This document shows positions 34,891 through 47,840 of a stretch of DNA of 64,000 bases, one piece after another. Under the pieces are notes generated by a model. It did no database searches and had not been told where the DNA came from. It saw only the letters and a list, made by a program, of their open reading frames with translations. The stretch covers positions 13,082,001 through 13,146,000 of the forward strand of contig NC_061126.1 in assembly GCF_905220365.1 (NCBI RefSeq), given 5' to 3'. Origin of the DNA: Vanessa cardui. Its lineage: Eukaryota; Arthropoda; Insecta; Lepidoptera; Nymphalidae. Each line of letters starts with the position of its first letter. Within the stretch, counting starts at the first letter, position 1. A program made the position numbers and the translations under genes.

Positions 34891-36784
34891 TATTATAGAT
34901 AATTGCAGAACTCCAATGATATATACAAAAATAGACAGAGATTTAGTTAATAATTAGTATGATAAAAAATATACAAAATAAATCAACATATTGAGTAAAG
35001 ACTTACATGTTAATTTAATATTTCCTTAAAATATGCGTTAGTTTAGAAATTAATTTAAATAATCAGAATATAAAATGATGAAAAAATAAACAAATTATTA
35101 AATTAAAAACTGGTAAGAAAGTCCTTTTTTTATTATGATAGAAAACTTTTCAATAAAATAGTCGAGATGGCTTAACGAGAGAAAACGTTCTTAGCAAAAG
35201 ATTGCGATACAAAGTATCGCTAGACAAGCGCCATTGAATTTGTATGCGTGATTGAAAAAGCTTGAAACCTTTTCCGGTCATGGGACATTTACGCAGTACT
35301 ACTTTGAAGTCGAAATCTTCATTAACATGAATTATGTACATGGTGTTAATCAAATGCTCAATTTGAAAATTGTATCTGGAAACAATTGAATTTTACTAAT
35401 TAAAGTTCATTGTATGTATTTACGAGCACGATGATTAAGGTTGTATGCAATGTATCACTACCTAGAAACTATCACGTCTAATGTAATTTATAGATAATTA
35501 AATAAGCGATTTTCAACTAAATATCTATAGAAATAAGATCGAAGTTCCATCACAAATAACGTACGATATAATTTAGATCGAAAGCAGTGTGATACTCGCT
35601 TTTAAGCAAATTAATGTCATAATTCAAATATCTACAAATAGCTTCTGTGATGCCAATTGACATTTCAATGGGCTTGGTGTTCAATAAATCATTTCTCGCC
35701 AAAGGTCTGCTTAGCGTGGCTAGTACATGTAAATCTATCAATGACAATAATCTTGTATTTGTCTAGTACAGTCGACTTTCGGTTATCCTTTCTGATACGT
35801 GTCTCCTTAAACTATTATAATTATTTTATTTAGTATCAAAATGTAATACTCAAAACATGTGAATTATAACATGCTCAAAAACACTTTCCTAATAAAATAA
35901 ATCGTTATAGGAAATACTATTAATTACTACTTGGAAAATATATTTAATAAACGTAATAATTCTAGGTTGGCACGGACATCTATTTGTAACCTATATAAAA
36001 AAAATAAACAAAAGAATCGACGCGTTACTTCGTTACTAAAATAAATAAATTAGTGTATCGCTGAAAATTGTAGAATATTTGATACAGGCATCGATTTCAG
36101 ACAGTTAATTCAATTATTATATAAAATCTCTATACTAAAAAATCCAATAACTAATATTACAAACGAGAAAAGAGTATGTTTATTTAATACGATTCACGTC
36201 TTAGCTGCTCAATCATAATATAATGTTGCGTACACATTCCACAAAAAATTACATAGAGTACCAAGTCAACACAAACGAGCGAAGCCACGTGATGAAACTA
36301 GTCTTACAATAACAATTGAAATAATATCGTTGATTGAGGTTTTAGTTTCATCAGATCATTTTAATAGCAATTTCAATAGATCAAATTCGGTTAGACAAAT
36401 GGTTTGATTATTCCTCGATAAAGCTAATATTTATACTTAATTACAGCGGTTCAAATATACGGCGCGGCGCTTTCACGTTTCATTTGTCAAATATGTACAA
36501 CGTGTGATCGCGATGTCAACTAAAATTGTAACAATATTATCTTAATATAATAAAAGATTTAATAATATGTAATTATTTTATTTGTAAAACAATTACGTTT
36601 TATTTGTGGATTGTTGATGTTTGTTATTTTTATTTGTTGTTGTTGTTTTAATTGTTGTTTTTATTTCATTGACACAGCGATGTCAGTGTGTAATTTAAAG
36701 CTGAAGTATTGTTTTAATAATTAATTAACTGATACGTTTAAACATGAAAACATTATTTTTATATCACGTTAAATATATTTTTAT
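34891..36784. other. Unassigned AT-rich stretch
   Basis: No gene or repeat family recognised. Short frames at 35150-35353 and 35550-35747 show no motif. Confidence 0.45.
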
Positions 36785-38270
36785 CAACCGACTTCCAAAA
36801 GGAGGAGGTTATCAATTCGTCTGTATTTTTTTTTATGTTTGTTACCTCATAACTTTTCACTGGGTGGACCGATTTTGATAATTTTTTTTTGTTTGAAAGG
36901 TAGTGCTTCCCGTGGGGTCCCATTTTTTTTCCGATGAAGGTATCCATATGAAAACGACATAAGTCTTAAATTTGCATTATGTATATGCGCGACAAATGGG
37001 TGAATAACTGAAAATCACGTTAACCAATTGTGATAATTCTTTTTTATTATAAAATATATACTCCAAGGGTAATTTGGTGAAAGTTTGGTAAGGTTCTGAG
37101 CACAGGATCCATGACAAAGTAACGGAACGGAAGGGAACGGAACAATTCTGAGGAGCACGTTAGCGATACTCGGTCGAATCTTTTATTTATAGGTTATTTG
37201 GATATTTGTGTCACCTTCCGTAATGTGGTTATGTTTATGTAATTATCATAGTCGAATATTATAATCAACTAGCTACCCACCCCGGCTTCGCACGGGTGCA
37301 ATACTGATACTAAATATACTACAGAATTTGTTTATATACGACATAATATCGCAAACTTCTAAAATTATCAGTGTTTCTTTACTATATTGTTCATGTTTTA
37401 TATACACAAACCTTCCCCTTGAATCACACTATCTTTTAAAAAAACCGCATCAAAATCCGTTGCGTAGATTTAAAGATATAGGGACAGAGAAAGCGACTTT
37501 GTTTTATACTATGTAGTGATGGAACTCCTATACGGCTCGCAGTTAGGGTGCGATATGGGGCAGAATTTCTTACTATCTAATCAAATTTTGTGTATGTGAT
37601 GTGATGTCATATGATGTACGAAATATAGTTGGTCTTTTTCAAAGTTTTTTTGCTGAGTTCGATTACAGCTCTTTCGAGGGATCCTTGTAGTTTACGCCGC
37701 GTGACGTATTAAATCCGCATTTTCGAAAGTCTATTTTTGCTTTATTCGCAAGTTTCCTTTGAAATTGTCCTCGAAGTAGTTTCTGACTCATATAAACGGA
37801 ACGCTTAATCTATCCATATTAAAAAAAATTAGTTAGTCAACATCAGCTTCACTTAAAATCAAAAAATAAATAAAAATTTTAACAAAAAGAAAAACCGACT
37901 TCAAACAAAACACTATTTTAAAACAAATGAATATGCACGAAAAAGTAATAAAAATAATTGCGTATTCAACATATTTTTAAGAGTCTTCCTAAGTTTAATG
38001 AAATGAAAAATATTAGACTACTTAAAAGTCGTTTAACGATTATATCATGTAGTTATAATTATTGTTATATTTGGAGTCGGTGTCAGCCAATTAAACCCTA
38101 CAGTACCTATATCTATCAAAAAACAATACGAGAATACTTTAACAAATATGTTTTTTACAAATTACCTTTTACACAATAATATACTGGGTCAATCAAGGGG
38201 CTCGTATCGCTTCTTTCTTTTGATTGTTGGGGCAAGGGCACCGTGGCTGACACCGGCTCCAAATATACCA
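36785..38270 (-). mobile_element. Composite repeat copy C, inverted and truncated
   Basis: Begins CAACCGACTTCCAAAAGG, the complement of the right end of A and B, and proceeds through the tail, mini-Helitron and middle into the palindrome. It stops at 38270 (AAATATACCA) inside the second palindrome arm, so the outermost part of that arm is missing. Confidence 0.88.
37269..37519 (-). mobile_element. Mini-Helitron inside composite copy C
   Basis: CTAGCTACCCACCCCGG at the left is the complement of the family 3' end. The right side TACTATGTAGTGA is the complement of the 5' TC end. Confidence 0.75.
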
Positions 38271-38548
38271 GCTGTTCAGCTTTAAGAAGTCCCTCGAAAA
38301 TGCTTGCATCGAAAAATGATCAAGCAGAAACATTATAACATCTGAAACGATAGAAAAAAAACCACTTCAATTTTCGAGTACAATGTTCAATTACTAATAC
38401 ATTACTAAATAAGTAACTCATATGCAATATATATTGACACTATAGGTTTTGTTATATTATATGTATGTATACTCTAAGTGAAACAAATTCATAAAAAGTC
38501 ACGGATGCTGCTGATAAACATTACTTATGCATTCACGGTGATGATAAT

Positions 38549-38837
38549 TCAGCCTGTAAATTTCCCACTGCTGAGATACGGCCTCCTCTTCCATTAAGGA
38601 GAGGAATTGGAACATATTCCACCACGCTGTTCCAATGCGGGTTGGTGGAATGCACATGTGGCAGAATTTCGATGAAATTAGACACATGCGGGTTACCTCA
38701 CGATGTTATCCTTTACCGCCGAGTACAAGACGAATTATAAACACAATTAAGCACATATATAGCGGTGCTTGTCTGGGTTTGAACTCGCAATCATCGGTTA
38801 AGATGCAGGCGTTCTAACCACTGGGCCATCTCAGCTC
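38549..38837 (-). repeat. tRNA-derived SINE (family 1), near full length
   Basis: Minus strand from GAGCTGAGATGGCCCAGTGG to CCTCAGC block and CAGGCTG at 38550. The ACTTT tail is missing or lost. Confidence 0.92.
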
Positions 38838-38949
38838 TTCGGCGGCGTAAATGTTATACATGAAATAAACAAATTACATATTCTTATGTATTCTAAGAAA
38901 TTATATTGAGTAGTCGTTTTAACATTCTGAAGAAAATCGATCTAATCTT

Positions 38950-39215
38950 TTTAATAAATCTGTATATGTATATAATAAAATTGGAGCGTCTGTTTATAAA
39001 ATTAAAATAGCCCTTTTTTACCCAAATCATATGTATATATACAGTACATATACCAAAATAACATTTTTTGTCTATCTCTGTCTCTGGAACAGCTACACCG
39101 ATTTTGACGAGACTTTTACTGGCAGATAACTGATAGAATAATGAGTTACTTAGGTTGCAATAATAATTTGTTTTGTTAAAACAAACGCGTATAAGGTCGC
39201 GGGCATAGCCAGTTC
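38950..39215 (-). repeat. Probable dispersed-repeat 3' region
   Basis: Minus-strand words GCCCGCGACCTTATACGCG, AAGTCTCGTCAAAATCGGTG, TGTTATTTTGGTATATG and TCCAATTTTATTATATAC resemble a lepidopteran repeat tail. The open frame across it is not considered a gene. Confidence 0.4.
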
Positions 39216-40988
39216 TATACAAACCTTCAGTGCATTGTAATGTAGCGGAAACAATTTTGATCCACCTAAATTATACTCCATTATAACAGTCCACAATTTG
39301 TTCACAAAATGACCACAATTATGTCCAAAGTCTATGAACATGCAAAATTCCGCAAAATGTCGAGACATTAACCACGAGGCGCGTCTGTTGTCCGTAGATT
39401 GGATATACTTTAATCCCGGCTTAAGTTTTTTGTAGGATCTCTTGGTTCTGTTGCTACTTGATACCGTCGACACTTTACATATTTTTGTAGAATTCAGTTT
39501 AAAATTGTTTGTTATAATTTTTTTGTTAAGTATTACAATGGGATCGGAATTTATTTTAAAGTTGTTGATGAGTTCGTCGGTTCCATGACGTATCTTACAT
39601 TAATCTTAGTTAATTATCGTTCCATAGAATTATAAGTGATGGAGTTAAAAATGTACTGACACTTTTCTCATTTTGCATATCCTTCTAAGATACTCTTTGA
39701 ATTAACTTGACTCATCCAAATTTATTTGTAGAATTTATGAGGAAAATTTTAATCTTGCGTTCAAATGGGACCTATAATCATTGTCCCTGCTGATGATGAG
39801 AATAAAATGATTAACGATTTTGATTCCTATCATCCGTAGAAACATCATTTAATGAATGTTATTCAAAGTAATTAATTTCATATAGCTTAATACTTATATA
39901 TTGAAAAAGTAGATTCAATGCTTTATATACGTATCTTAGATACACACACATTATATTCAAGACATTTTCATGGTTTCTATAATTTCACGTATGAAACGAC
40001 AGGAGCAAAATAAAACTACGAATTATATTAAAGGTATAAACATCAAACAATCACGAAAAATATATACAAATGAGAACTCTGTTGAAATTAAAATACTTAA
40101 TTCGAAATTAACCGCGTAGAAATACAAAGCGTAAATTCTATTTCGTTTGATATATTATTAAATTTACAATACCATTTATATGATGCTTGAATTAATTAAA
40201 ATAACGAGAGCAATAAAAGTTATAATCATCCAATGAATTTAGCAGATGCGCTTATTAATAGGACTATCTGTTTTATAAATGCATTCCGAAAACAAAACCA
40301 CGCACAAAGAATAATCGTTAACATTTAAATATCATGCATTATAATTGTAGGATATTTTATCTGCTTACATAATAAAACATAAATGCATTTCGGTAAATAT
40401 AATGGTACATTTTAGATCATCAGATTTTAATTTACCTTATTTTTTTTGAGTCTTTGTTTTCGTCCAATTTATTGAGGTAGGTAGTCTTTAGCAGCGTACA
40501 AATGGATTTGGCAAACTTTTATCGCCGGCAGCCTGCCTGATGGCGATCCGACTTGGGATTGCTTTGCTAATGGATTCCCTGTCACCGTATGCGTGGTACA
40601 TCACGTGCTCGATTAACGAAAGTACTCGAAGAATATCAAAGGGTTTAAACTCTTTTCAACTCAGTCAGAATCACAAGACACTTTTTTCGGTCGAATTTCG
40701 AAATCCGAGAATATGATACCGACCATATTAATTTGATACAAAGCCTAGTTTAATTTCAACATAAATTGAGTCTCTTTATAATGAAAAGAACAAATTATGT
40801 TCTTGAAGATGTTATTTTTTTTTATAGATGTTATTATTTATAGCGATATGACGCGAAATTGAGCCAACTACCGAAAAACACAAATGATACGCTGTTGTTT
40901 TGATGTATAATAAGACGTAAAGTTATGTAAGAATTATGTGCAAGCCGGTTTAGGTTAGTACCAGCTACTCATCAAACATTCTAAGCAA
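39216..40988. other. Unassigned stretch
   Basis: A 107-codon minus-strand frame (39150-39473) begins with GTG and extends into the neighbouring repeat; no family recognised. Around 40440-40740 the sequence (CGCCGGCAGCCTGCCTGATG) may be an old repeat. Otherwise empty. Confidence 0.4.
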
Positions 40989-41160
40989 CAATAAAGTAAA
41001 GTAACAGCCTGTACATTTCCCACTGCTGAGATAAAGCCTCCTCTTCCATTAAGGAGAGTATTTGGAACATATCCCACCAAGCTATTCCAATGTGGGTTGA
41101 GGAATGCACATGTGGCAGAATTTTGATGAAATTAGACACATGCAGGTTTCCTCACAAAAG

Positions 41161-41205
<45 letters not shown>

Positions 41206-41277
41206 CCTTGCCTGGATTTCAACCCGTAATCATCGGTTAAGATGCATGCGTTCTAACCACTGGGCCATCTCAGCTCA
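40989..41277 (-). repeat. tRNA-derived SINE (family 1) with TA microsatellite
   Basis: Complete head and 3' body on the minus strand. The segment from GAGGAAA to the head has been replaced by about 40 bases of TA repeat (41164-41204), grown from the short TATATA normally present there. Confidence 0.92.
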
Positions 41278-41304
41278 CTCAAGCAACAATACCTAATGTT
41301 TCTG

Positions 41305-41385
41305 TTAGAATGATGAGTGAGCCAGTGGAACTACAGACCCTATAGACGATGGTGACCAGTTACCACCAACCAATGTCATAAATAA
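41305..41385 (-). repeat. Dispersed-repeat fragment
   Basis: ATGAGTGAGCCAGTGGAAC and GACGATGGTGACCAGTTAC are complements of the family words in 25505-25830, with the centre missing. Confidence 0.5.
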
Positions 41386-43246
41386 GCTATAATAAGGTAT
41401 AATAAAGGTGTGTTACACGAGAGATGTGTGGGAGTACAAACAATGCCGATGATTAATAATATGGAGACGACACTTGTAGTTTCCGTAGCGAAGACGGCCA
41501 TTGCAGGTTTTTGTAAAAATGTATATCCCACTATTGTATACTGTACCAGAGTACCATTAACAGTTGATTTTGCTATTATAATTATATATTAACCAATAAA
41601 ATTTTGAGATAATCGAGTAACTTTTTTGAAAAAGTAACTTTTCGTGTGTCATGTAACATTCACAATCAAAAATAAATTGTTTTGTATGATATTTGATCGT
41701 GCAGAAACCTTTTATACGACGCTTAGACTAAACATGCAGTCTAAATTTAGACAAGATAAAATTCACTTGTGATATACGAGCAAAATGAATAACACATTCG
41801 CGCTTTGCATAATATTACATACTACACTCATATTATTTACCTCGTACGTTATTTGAAAACGTTCTACATCGCAAACAAAAATATTACAATCTGCCTCTAT
41901 ATAGAAATAAACTTCAGATAGTTCGTCGTCAAAATTCAGCTTCAAGTTTAAGTGCCGCTGTATGAGGGATCGTTAACTGCAGTGACGAATCTTTTTGTCC
42001 CACCCTATAATGCTTTACACGGAATAATACAGCGCTTTGTGCTTGTATTTAGGGCGTAAATCGCTTGTATATTTAATCGAGGAGATAACAGGCCAGCACA
42101 ATGTTATATATTTTGATTGCCTACTATTATTTATAATGTTATTACTCTTCACACTATTATTAGTCGTATATTTTGTAATTTAATGTTGCAATTTACAGTG
42201 AAACACACGGTCATAATGTTCAGGGGCTATTAATTTTGATGGATTGTAAATATATAAGCACTTTAAACTGTTTAATTAAAATTTATAGTAGTGAATTTTA
42301 ATATTAAAATGTGATTATATAAACGACGTGTAATTCATTTTGTAAATTATACATCTATATTTCATATCAAAATGCTTTATCATTTAAAATTTTGTAATTG
42401 TTAGTGATATTTTTCTTCCTTTAAAATACTCGTTATATTAATTATTATCATAATATCATATGTTTTGTTTTAATAACAAACTATAACGTATATTCAGTCG
42501 TGTTCAGTCTTGCAAATTAATTTCGAATAGAAGAACTAAACTAAAAAAAATAATTACAAGAGTTTTTTGAATCCTCGTTCTAGTTCAATAAAAAGTTGAC
42601 TAATGATGGCCTTACATCTTATTGAAATAATATATTTAAAACATAAGGTACAATTACATACAAAACATAATTTATAATTCTTATAAAATTATATGCAAAA
42701 ATCTTATAAACATCGTTTTGTTTCTGAGTTAAGACTAAATTTTTGCACGACGGAACCATCTTGACTCTTATTTTAGGTAACAACCCAATAGTTAGACAGG
42801 ACAATGAAGAAGACGTAACGTGATTACAATAATCAGCGTAAATCTCCTCGTCCGTCAAATATTTACACATTTCTCATGCGGGTAGCACTGAAAAACTTAT
42901 TTTGTAATTACCACCACGATGTCGACAAAGCCGAACCTCCCAGAGGCTTTTGTCGTCGGTTTTATCTTAATTGCTTCAAGAAACTCGATATCGTTCGGCG
43001 ACAAGATGCTTTTTATTCCTCCAGTCCGTTCCCCGATGGCAAACAATGACGGAAGTTTGAATTAGTTTTCTGTTTGATAAAACTTCCTTTTTTAGGGTAC
43101 TCGAGCCAAAATGTTAAAATACTACGTCTGTAGTGAGATACTTAGTACTTTTTAAAATTTAAAAGAAATTAAATTATAAATTCACTTATTTTTAGCGTTC
43201 TTATACTATACTTTCAATAATTGATGGGAAAGTTCACACATTAACT
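41386..43246. other. Unassigned AT-rich stretch
   Basis: No gene or repeat family recognised. An 83-codon minus-strand frame (42619-42870) has no motif. Confidence 0.45.
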
Positions 43247-43472
43247 ATACAACAACAACAGCCAGTTAATTTCCCACTGCTGGGTTTTAAGGCCTCCTCT
43301 CCCTTTGAGGAGAGGGTTTGCAACATATTCCTCCCCACTGTTCCAATGCGGGTTCGTGGAATACACATGCTACAGAATTTCAATGAAATTAGACACATGC
43401 AGATTTCCCCACGACGATTTCCTTCACCGCCGAGTAGGAGATGAATTATAAAGACAAATTAAGCACATGAAT
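43247..43472 (-). repeat. SINE family 1, TTG-tailed, head missing
   Basis: Tail complement ACAACAACAACA at the left, then the body with the CTCCCTTTGAGGAGAGG variant. It ends at AATTAAGCACATGAATATTC, so the tRNA head is absent. Confidence 0.88.
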
Positions 43473-43924
43473 ATTCAGTTCATTAATTAATTATAAGTTA
43501 ACAACAATTAGCTATGATATTTTATGACAATCGAAAAGTAATAATATTAGAATAAAATACACTTAATCAGTAAACCAGTAAAATAGATGATTGTTAGCAA
43601 AAACGCTTAAGAATAGGACTTTTTAATGTTATTTTAATATGCAATTATTATATTATACAGAACTCTTAAAATGTTTGTACTGAATCTGTTTTGTTTTTAA
43701 GGATCAAATCGTTATTATTGATGAGAATTCGACAGAGACGAGGTTCGCAGTTTATATTTCGACGTAAAATGGTAGCCGCTATTTCTCAGGCTGTCGTTAG
43801 CAGTTTAAACATTTCAACGCTTTATGATACAATAACTTTTAATCGAACAAAATATATAACTTTAATAATGACTTTCACATTAGTGACAAATATTTTTAAA
43901 TTATGTAATTTTCTTGAATTTGAA

Positions 43925-44040
43925 AGGTCGATAGCGCAATGGTTAACTGGCTGCCTAGCGATATAAATAGTCTCAGGATCGATTCTGACCCCTTGGGCTT
44001 TTGTCGTACCCAATCATAACACAACTTGTTTTAAAAGTAG
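43925..44040 (+). repeat. tRNA-derived SINE fragment of a third family
   Basis: GGTCGATAGCGCAATGGTTA resembles a tRNA A box and CAGGATCGATTCTGACCCC a B box, about 45 bases apart. CTTTTGTCGTACCCAATCAT follows. I recall this arrangement as a lepidopteran SINE. It is not a tRNA gene: it cannot pair into an acceptor stem. Confidence 0.55.
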
Positions 44041-44257
44041 ATTCTTTGTTAAATTTTGGAAATAAAATCGTCGATCGAATTCTTCAAATCGTCGAATCAA
44101 TCGATCGATCGATTGAAGAAGTATAAATCAGACCATTGACCAAGGGGCTACTTATAATTTTTACAAATATTATTATATCCTATGTATCTGTAAAACCAGA
44201 GCTGGTTTATAAATAAAAAAAAAATCAAAATAATTCCATCAAAATTTAGCACCATTA

Positions 44258-44476
44258 TCATTACATAGTATAAAACAAAGTTGCTTACCGTTGTATATCT
44301 TTATAATTATACAACGGAAATTTGAGGCAATTTTTTTTATTTCAAAAAATGATTCATATTTGTTATACATATGCATTATAGTAGAGAAATAATAATAATT
44401 TCAGAAGTTTCTAAAGTGTTGTCGTAATGAACACATTCTGTAGTATTGCATACGTGCGAAGCCGGGCGGGTCGCTA
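44258..44476 (+). mobile_element. Stand-alone mini-Helitron
   Basis: TCATTACATAGTATAAAAC after A, ending CGGGCGGGTCGCTAG before T. Internal TAGAGAAATAATAATAATTT and TTCAGAAGTTTC match the family. 219 bp, no flanking composite repeat, so the unit moves by itself. Confidence 0.8.
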
Positions 44477-46273
44477 GTTGAATAATAAAGAAGCAATTAA
44501 CGGGTACGATTGTAAAACAACATCGATTTTAAAATACTAACAACAACAAAACAACAACCTGTAATCCTCCGAACTTTCCTTGGTTTCAACCTGAATAAAT
44601 AATTTAACTCCCTTACGTACGTGCTACACTGTCCATATTTAACTTCTAACCCCTTGCCCCTAATGTTCACAGTGACAAAATTTACGCGGCTCTCTGGCTG
44701 CCATCCAAATCTCTTGTTAAGGTCATAGGTCACCTGTCTTAATGCGAGAACACACCTTCTGATTTACAGGTTTCATCACATTTTAGAGTAAATATATTTG
44801 GGATAATCTCTAAGCTTGTCTTTTAAAAGGCAGTAGGCGTTTAAGGCCTTTTTAATGTATTACCAAAATGTAATGTCGTAGAGTGCTGTGAATGAGGTGG
44901 CATATAATTTAAACCGGTATGGATTTGAGCAAAAATCGTCTATTAATAAAGATATCATGTAACTATAATAATAATAATTTTTTATTTGCATTAAACATGA
45001 CATACACAATGACATGCAAAAATTTATTACAATGAATGAAAAAACATCTTTAATGCACTAACGGCATTAGCTCTTAATATAATCAAAAATTTAGGTCTAG
45101 AAATTCTTTTATTGAATAAAAGCATTTGTCAACCGACCAATTGCGTAGTGGTATTTTAAATTTAGGAAATGGCAAATCCCTAATCGTTGCAGACAATTTA
45201 TCATATATAATTATCATCATGTGATAGCAATTTTTTGAACTAAGAGAGAGGTGTTGATTTGAGGGAATATATATAGGATATAATATGTTTTATTCATAGA
45301 TGTTGATAGATGCAATCGTAATAGAAAAATCTCTTTACAAATAATTGTATCCTGATCAAATATATTGTGAAGAATTTAACCAAATATAGTATAGTCATAA
45401 TATAGTCGAAATATTCATTGGAATTAGTCAATGGTATACTAATGTGTATATGATAGTTGGATCTGTAAATATTCGTTTGCAGGTGATAAAATAAAATCAG
45501 TTGGTTGCGAGGGTGATGGGACCTAAATCGAAAATTTCTGCCCATCTAACGCAGACGGAAATTAACACGATTTCCATCGGAGCCACGTCATGAGTACAAA
45601 ACGATACACGCAGATTTATTGAGCCAATTCTGTCTTGCGACAAAAGTTAAGCTGTAAATGATACTCTCAGTCATTAACTTATACTTTACGAAGATAAGAT
45701 AATGAATGAATGAATGAATGCAATCATATTAAAAAAACTGGCTTCCTTTATACTAATAGGAGACGAAATCGATTTAGCTCATTGTGGATTCCTGTATTCA
45801 CGTAAAAACTACTACTTTCATTCTTTATATTTTTAGTTCGACCACTTTTGTTTCTTCTTTCCTATTATTACTTAGTCATACTATTCGAAGTATACAGTAC
45901 AACATTGATAAAGTTGCTTACTAAAAATTATATCAAAAAATAGGGCAACGTAGAAAAATGCTGTTCTAAGCATTTTTTGTAAATGTTGACTATAACAGAA
46001 ATGTATAAATGAAGCGTTGTTCAATAAAGTAGCATGTTTGAGACATACTCTTTTTTAAAACAATATATATTACTTGAAAAACAAAATAAACTTTTGTCAT
46101 GTTACCTGTAATAATAAGATAGAACTGGAAAAATCTCATTCTCAATTATCATGTGATGAATAACAACATCGAAAAATAAAAAATATATTTTATTTTACCT
46201 GCAGCGCTGAACTAATTAATCGATTAATTTAGAAGTGGATTTGCTTCTGCGTTATTTACAGTGACGGTAAATT
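44477..46273. other. Unassigned stretch with a simple repeat
   Basis: Five tandem AATG units lie at 45701-45720. No gene is called; frames at 44497-44733 and 45294-45545 have no motif. About 44980-45080 (TTTTTTATTTGCATTAAAC) may be a decayed retroelement 3' end. Confidence 0.4.
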
Positions 46274-46468
46274 TACAGTCGGAGTAAGAAAAGTTTCGTC
46301 ACCTTAAGATCTATTTTCGTATGCTCAGTCTGAGAGATAATCTGCTTCACCGATCAGGAATGAAATATTGCGTCGGAATAATTTGATGTTTAGATTTAAA
46401 AGGCACTAAGAGTTTGAGATTTGATATGAAGGAATGAATTTGACGAAAGTTTTCTTACTCTGACTATA
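46274..46468. mobile_element. 191-bp MITE with Tc1/mariner-like ends
   Basis: The ends CAGTCGGAGTAAGAAAAG (from 46276) and the complement TAGTCAGAGTAAGAAAAC (to 46466) are inverted repeats of about 26 bp. TA flanks both sides (46274-46275 and 46467-46468). There is no coding capacity. Confidence 0.8.
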
Positions 46469-47317
46469 CAAAGAACCAAATCTATAAATAAATAGATAAT
46501 AGTAATAACTTTCACCGTAATTAATCTCAAACTGTTCAACGTCAATCCAGCTTGAAAATTCCATATAAATGTTTACTGTTCACGTCAAATATACTTAATT
46601 CGAGTAGACTCTTTACGAGTACATTTGAATCATTAGTTTGACGATGAGAACAGGAAAGAAACATTCTTACAAGTATGTATCTTTTATGAAAAACAGTGAA
46701 TCTGTATTGATTGTTTATTGTACAGTAAAATATGCCTTATTTATTACTACTACACATGAATTTTAAATATAAATTGCTGTTAAGTTATTTATTTTTTCAT
46801 TATTTACGCTGCATACACAGTGTTTTATTAGAATCATATACTTGTTGACTATTTATATACATGTATTGTAACACTGACATAATTTTTCCTCAATTAATTT
46901 TAATGTAAGGAGGCCATTTTATGCAATTTACCTAAATAATAACTGGGACTTACGTGAATTTGATACTAAAATTGATTGAAAGAAGTCATAAAATATCGGT
47001 CATGTTGAAAAATGTAGTATCCGTTTACTATAGTGGTTTAAATACCTTCAAAGTTTACAAGCAGACAATAAAAAACGACAGTGGAAGGGCCGATCCGCCA
47101 CAGCAGGGATGGCGAAAGTGTCGGCTCCGCCACAAAAATCGTTCGGTTTGCGACGAGTATCAGACTTCAAACTTTAAAATACTGAGACAATAGTAAGAGC
47201 CATCTGTACCTACTCACATATTTTATCATAACTTTTCTAGTAGAATTGCTTAGCTTAACTAGAAAATTTATTAGGTACGATATTATTACTATACTGATTT
47301 CAGGTTTTTGACATTTA
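46469..47317. other. Unassigned stretch
   Basis: A GC-richer patch at about 47085-47160 lies in a 79-codon frame (46954-47193) with no recognised family. Confidence 0.4.
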
Positions 47318-47450
47318 CTTGGTGGTAGGACTTTGTGCATGACCACTTAGATACAAGATTTACTACTCATCAGATATTCTGCCACCAAACAGCAGCACTC
47401 AACTAAGGTGAGTCGCGCATTGGCGATGCAAGGAATAGTTAATATTTCTT
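47318..47450 (-). repeat. Dispersed repeat, internally deleted
   Basis: TTACTTGGTGGTAGGACTTTG and CATCAGATATTCTGCCACC lead directly to GCGCATTGGCGATG and AATATTTCTTA, so the middle of the family is missing. Confidence 0.65.
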
Positions 47451-47594
47451 AAAAACATATTCAAAAATTTCAAGAAATTTGAAGTCAAGTACATCATGAG
47501 ACAGAATATAATGGGATGTTTTCAAAAAAATGATACAATTTTGATTTTTATAGATAACGATAAAAATATTCAGTTTAGTAAGCAACATGTAATA

Positions 47595-47840
47595 TGTAGA
47601 TACTAGCAAATAGGTATGTGGTCATCACCGGCCATAGACAATCATGACTCTGCCAGATATAATAACCACTCCTTACCACGCCAATGTACCACCAATACTG
47701 GGAACTAAATTATGATGTCTATTGCGCTTGAAGTTAAACTGGCTCACTCAACCTACAAACCGGAACTTTAATTTATATGTGCGGTTTTTTGGTGCTAAAA
47801 TATCTGATAAGTGGGTGGTCCCTACCCAGGGCGTACTCAT
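47595..47840 (+). repeat. Dispersed repeat of CACCTGATGG type
   Basis: AGCAAATAGGTATGTGGTC, CACCAATACTGGGAAC, GGCTCACTCAACCTACAAAC and TAAGTGGGTGGTCCCTACCC follow the family order. Confidence 0.65.

Noticed and set aside
39150..39473. 107-codon minus-strand frame
   Set aside because: Starts with GTG, runs into a dispersed repeat and shows no recognised domain.
43925..43995. Possible tRNA gene
   Set aside because: A- and B-box-like motifs are present but a paired acceptor stem is not; it fits a tRNA-derived SINE.
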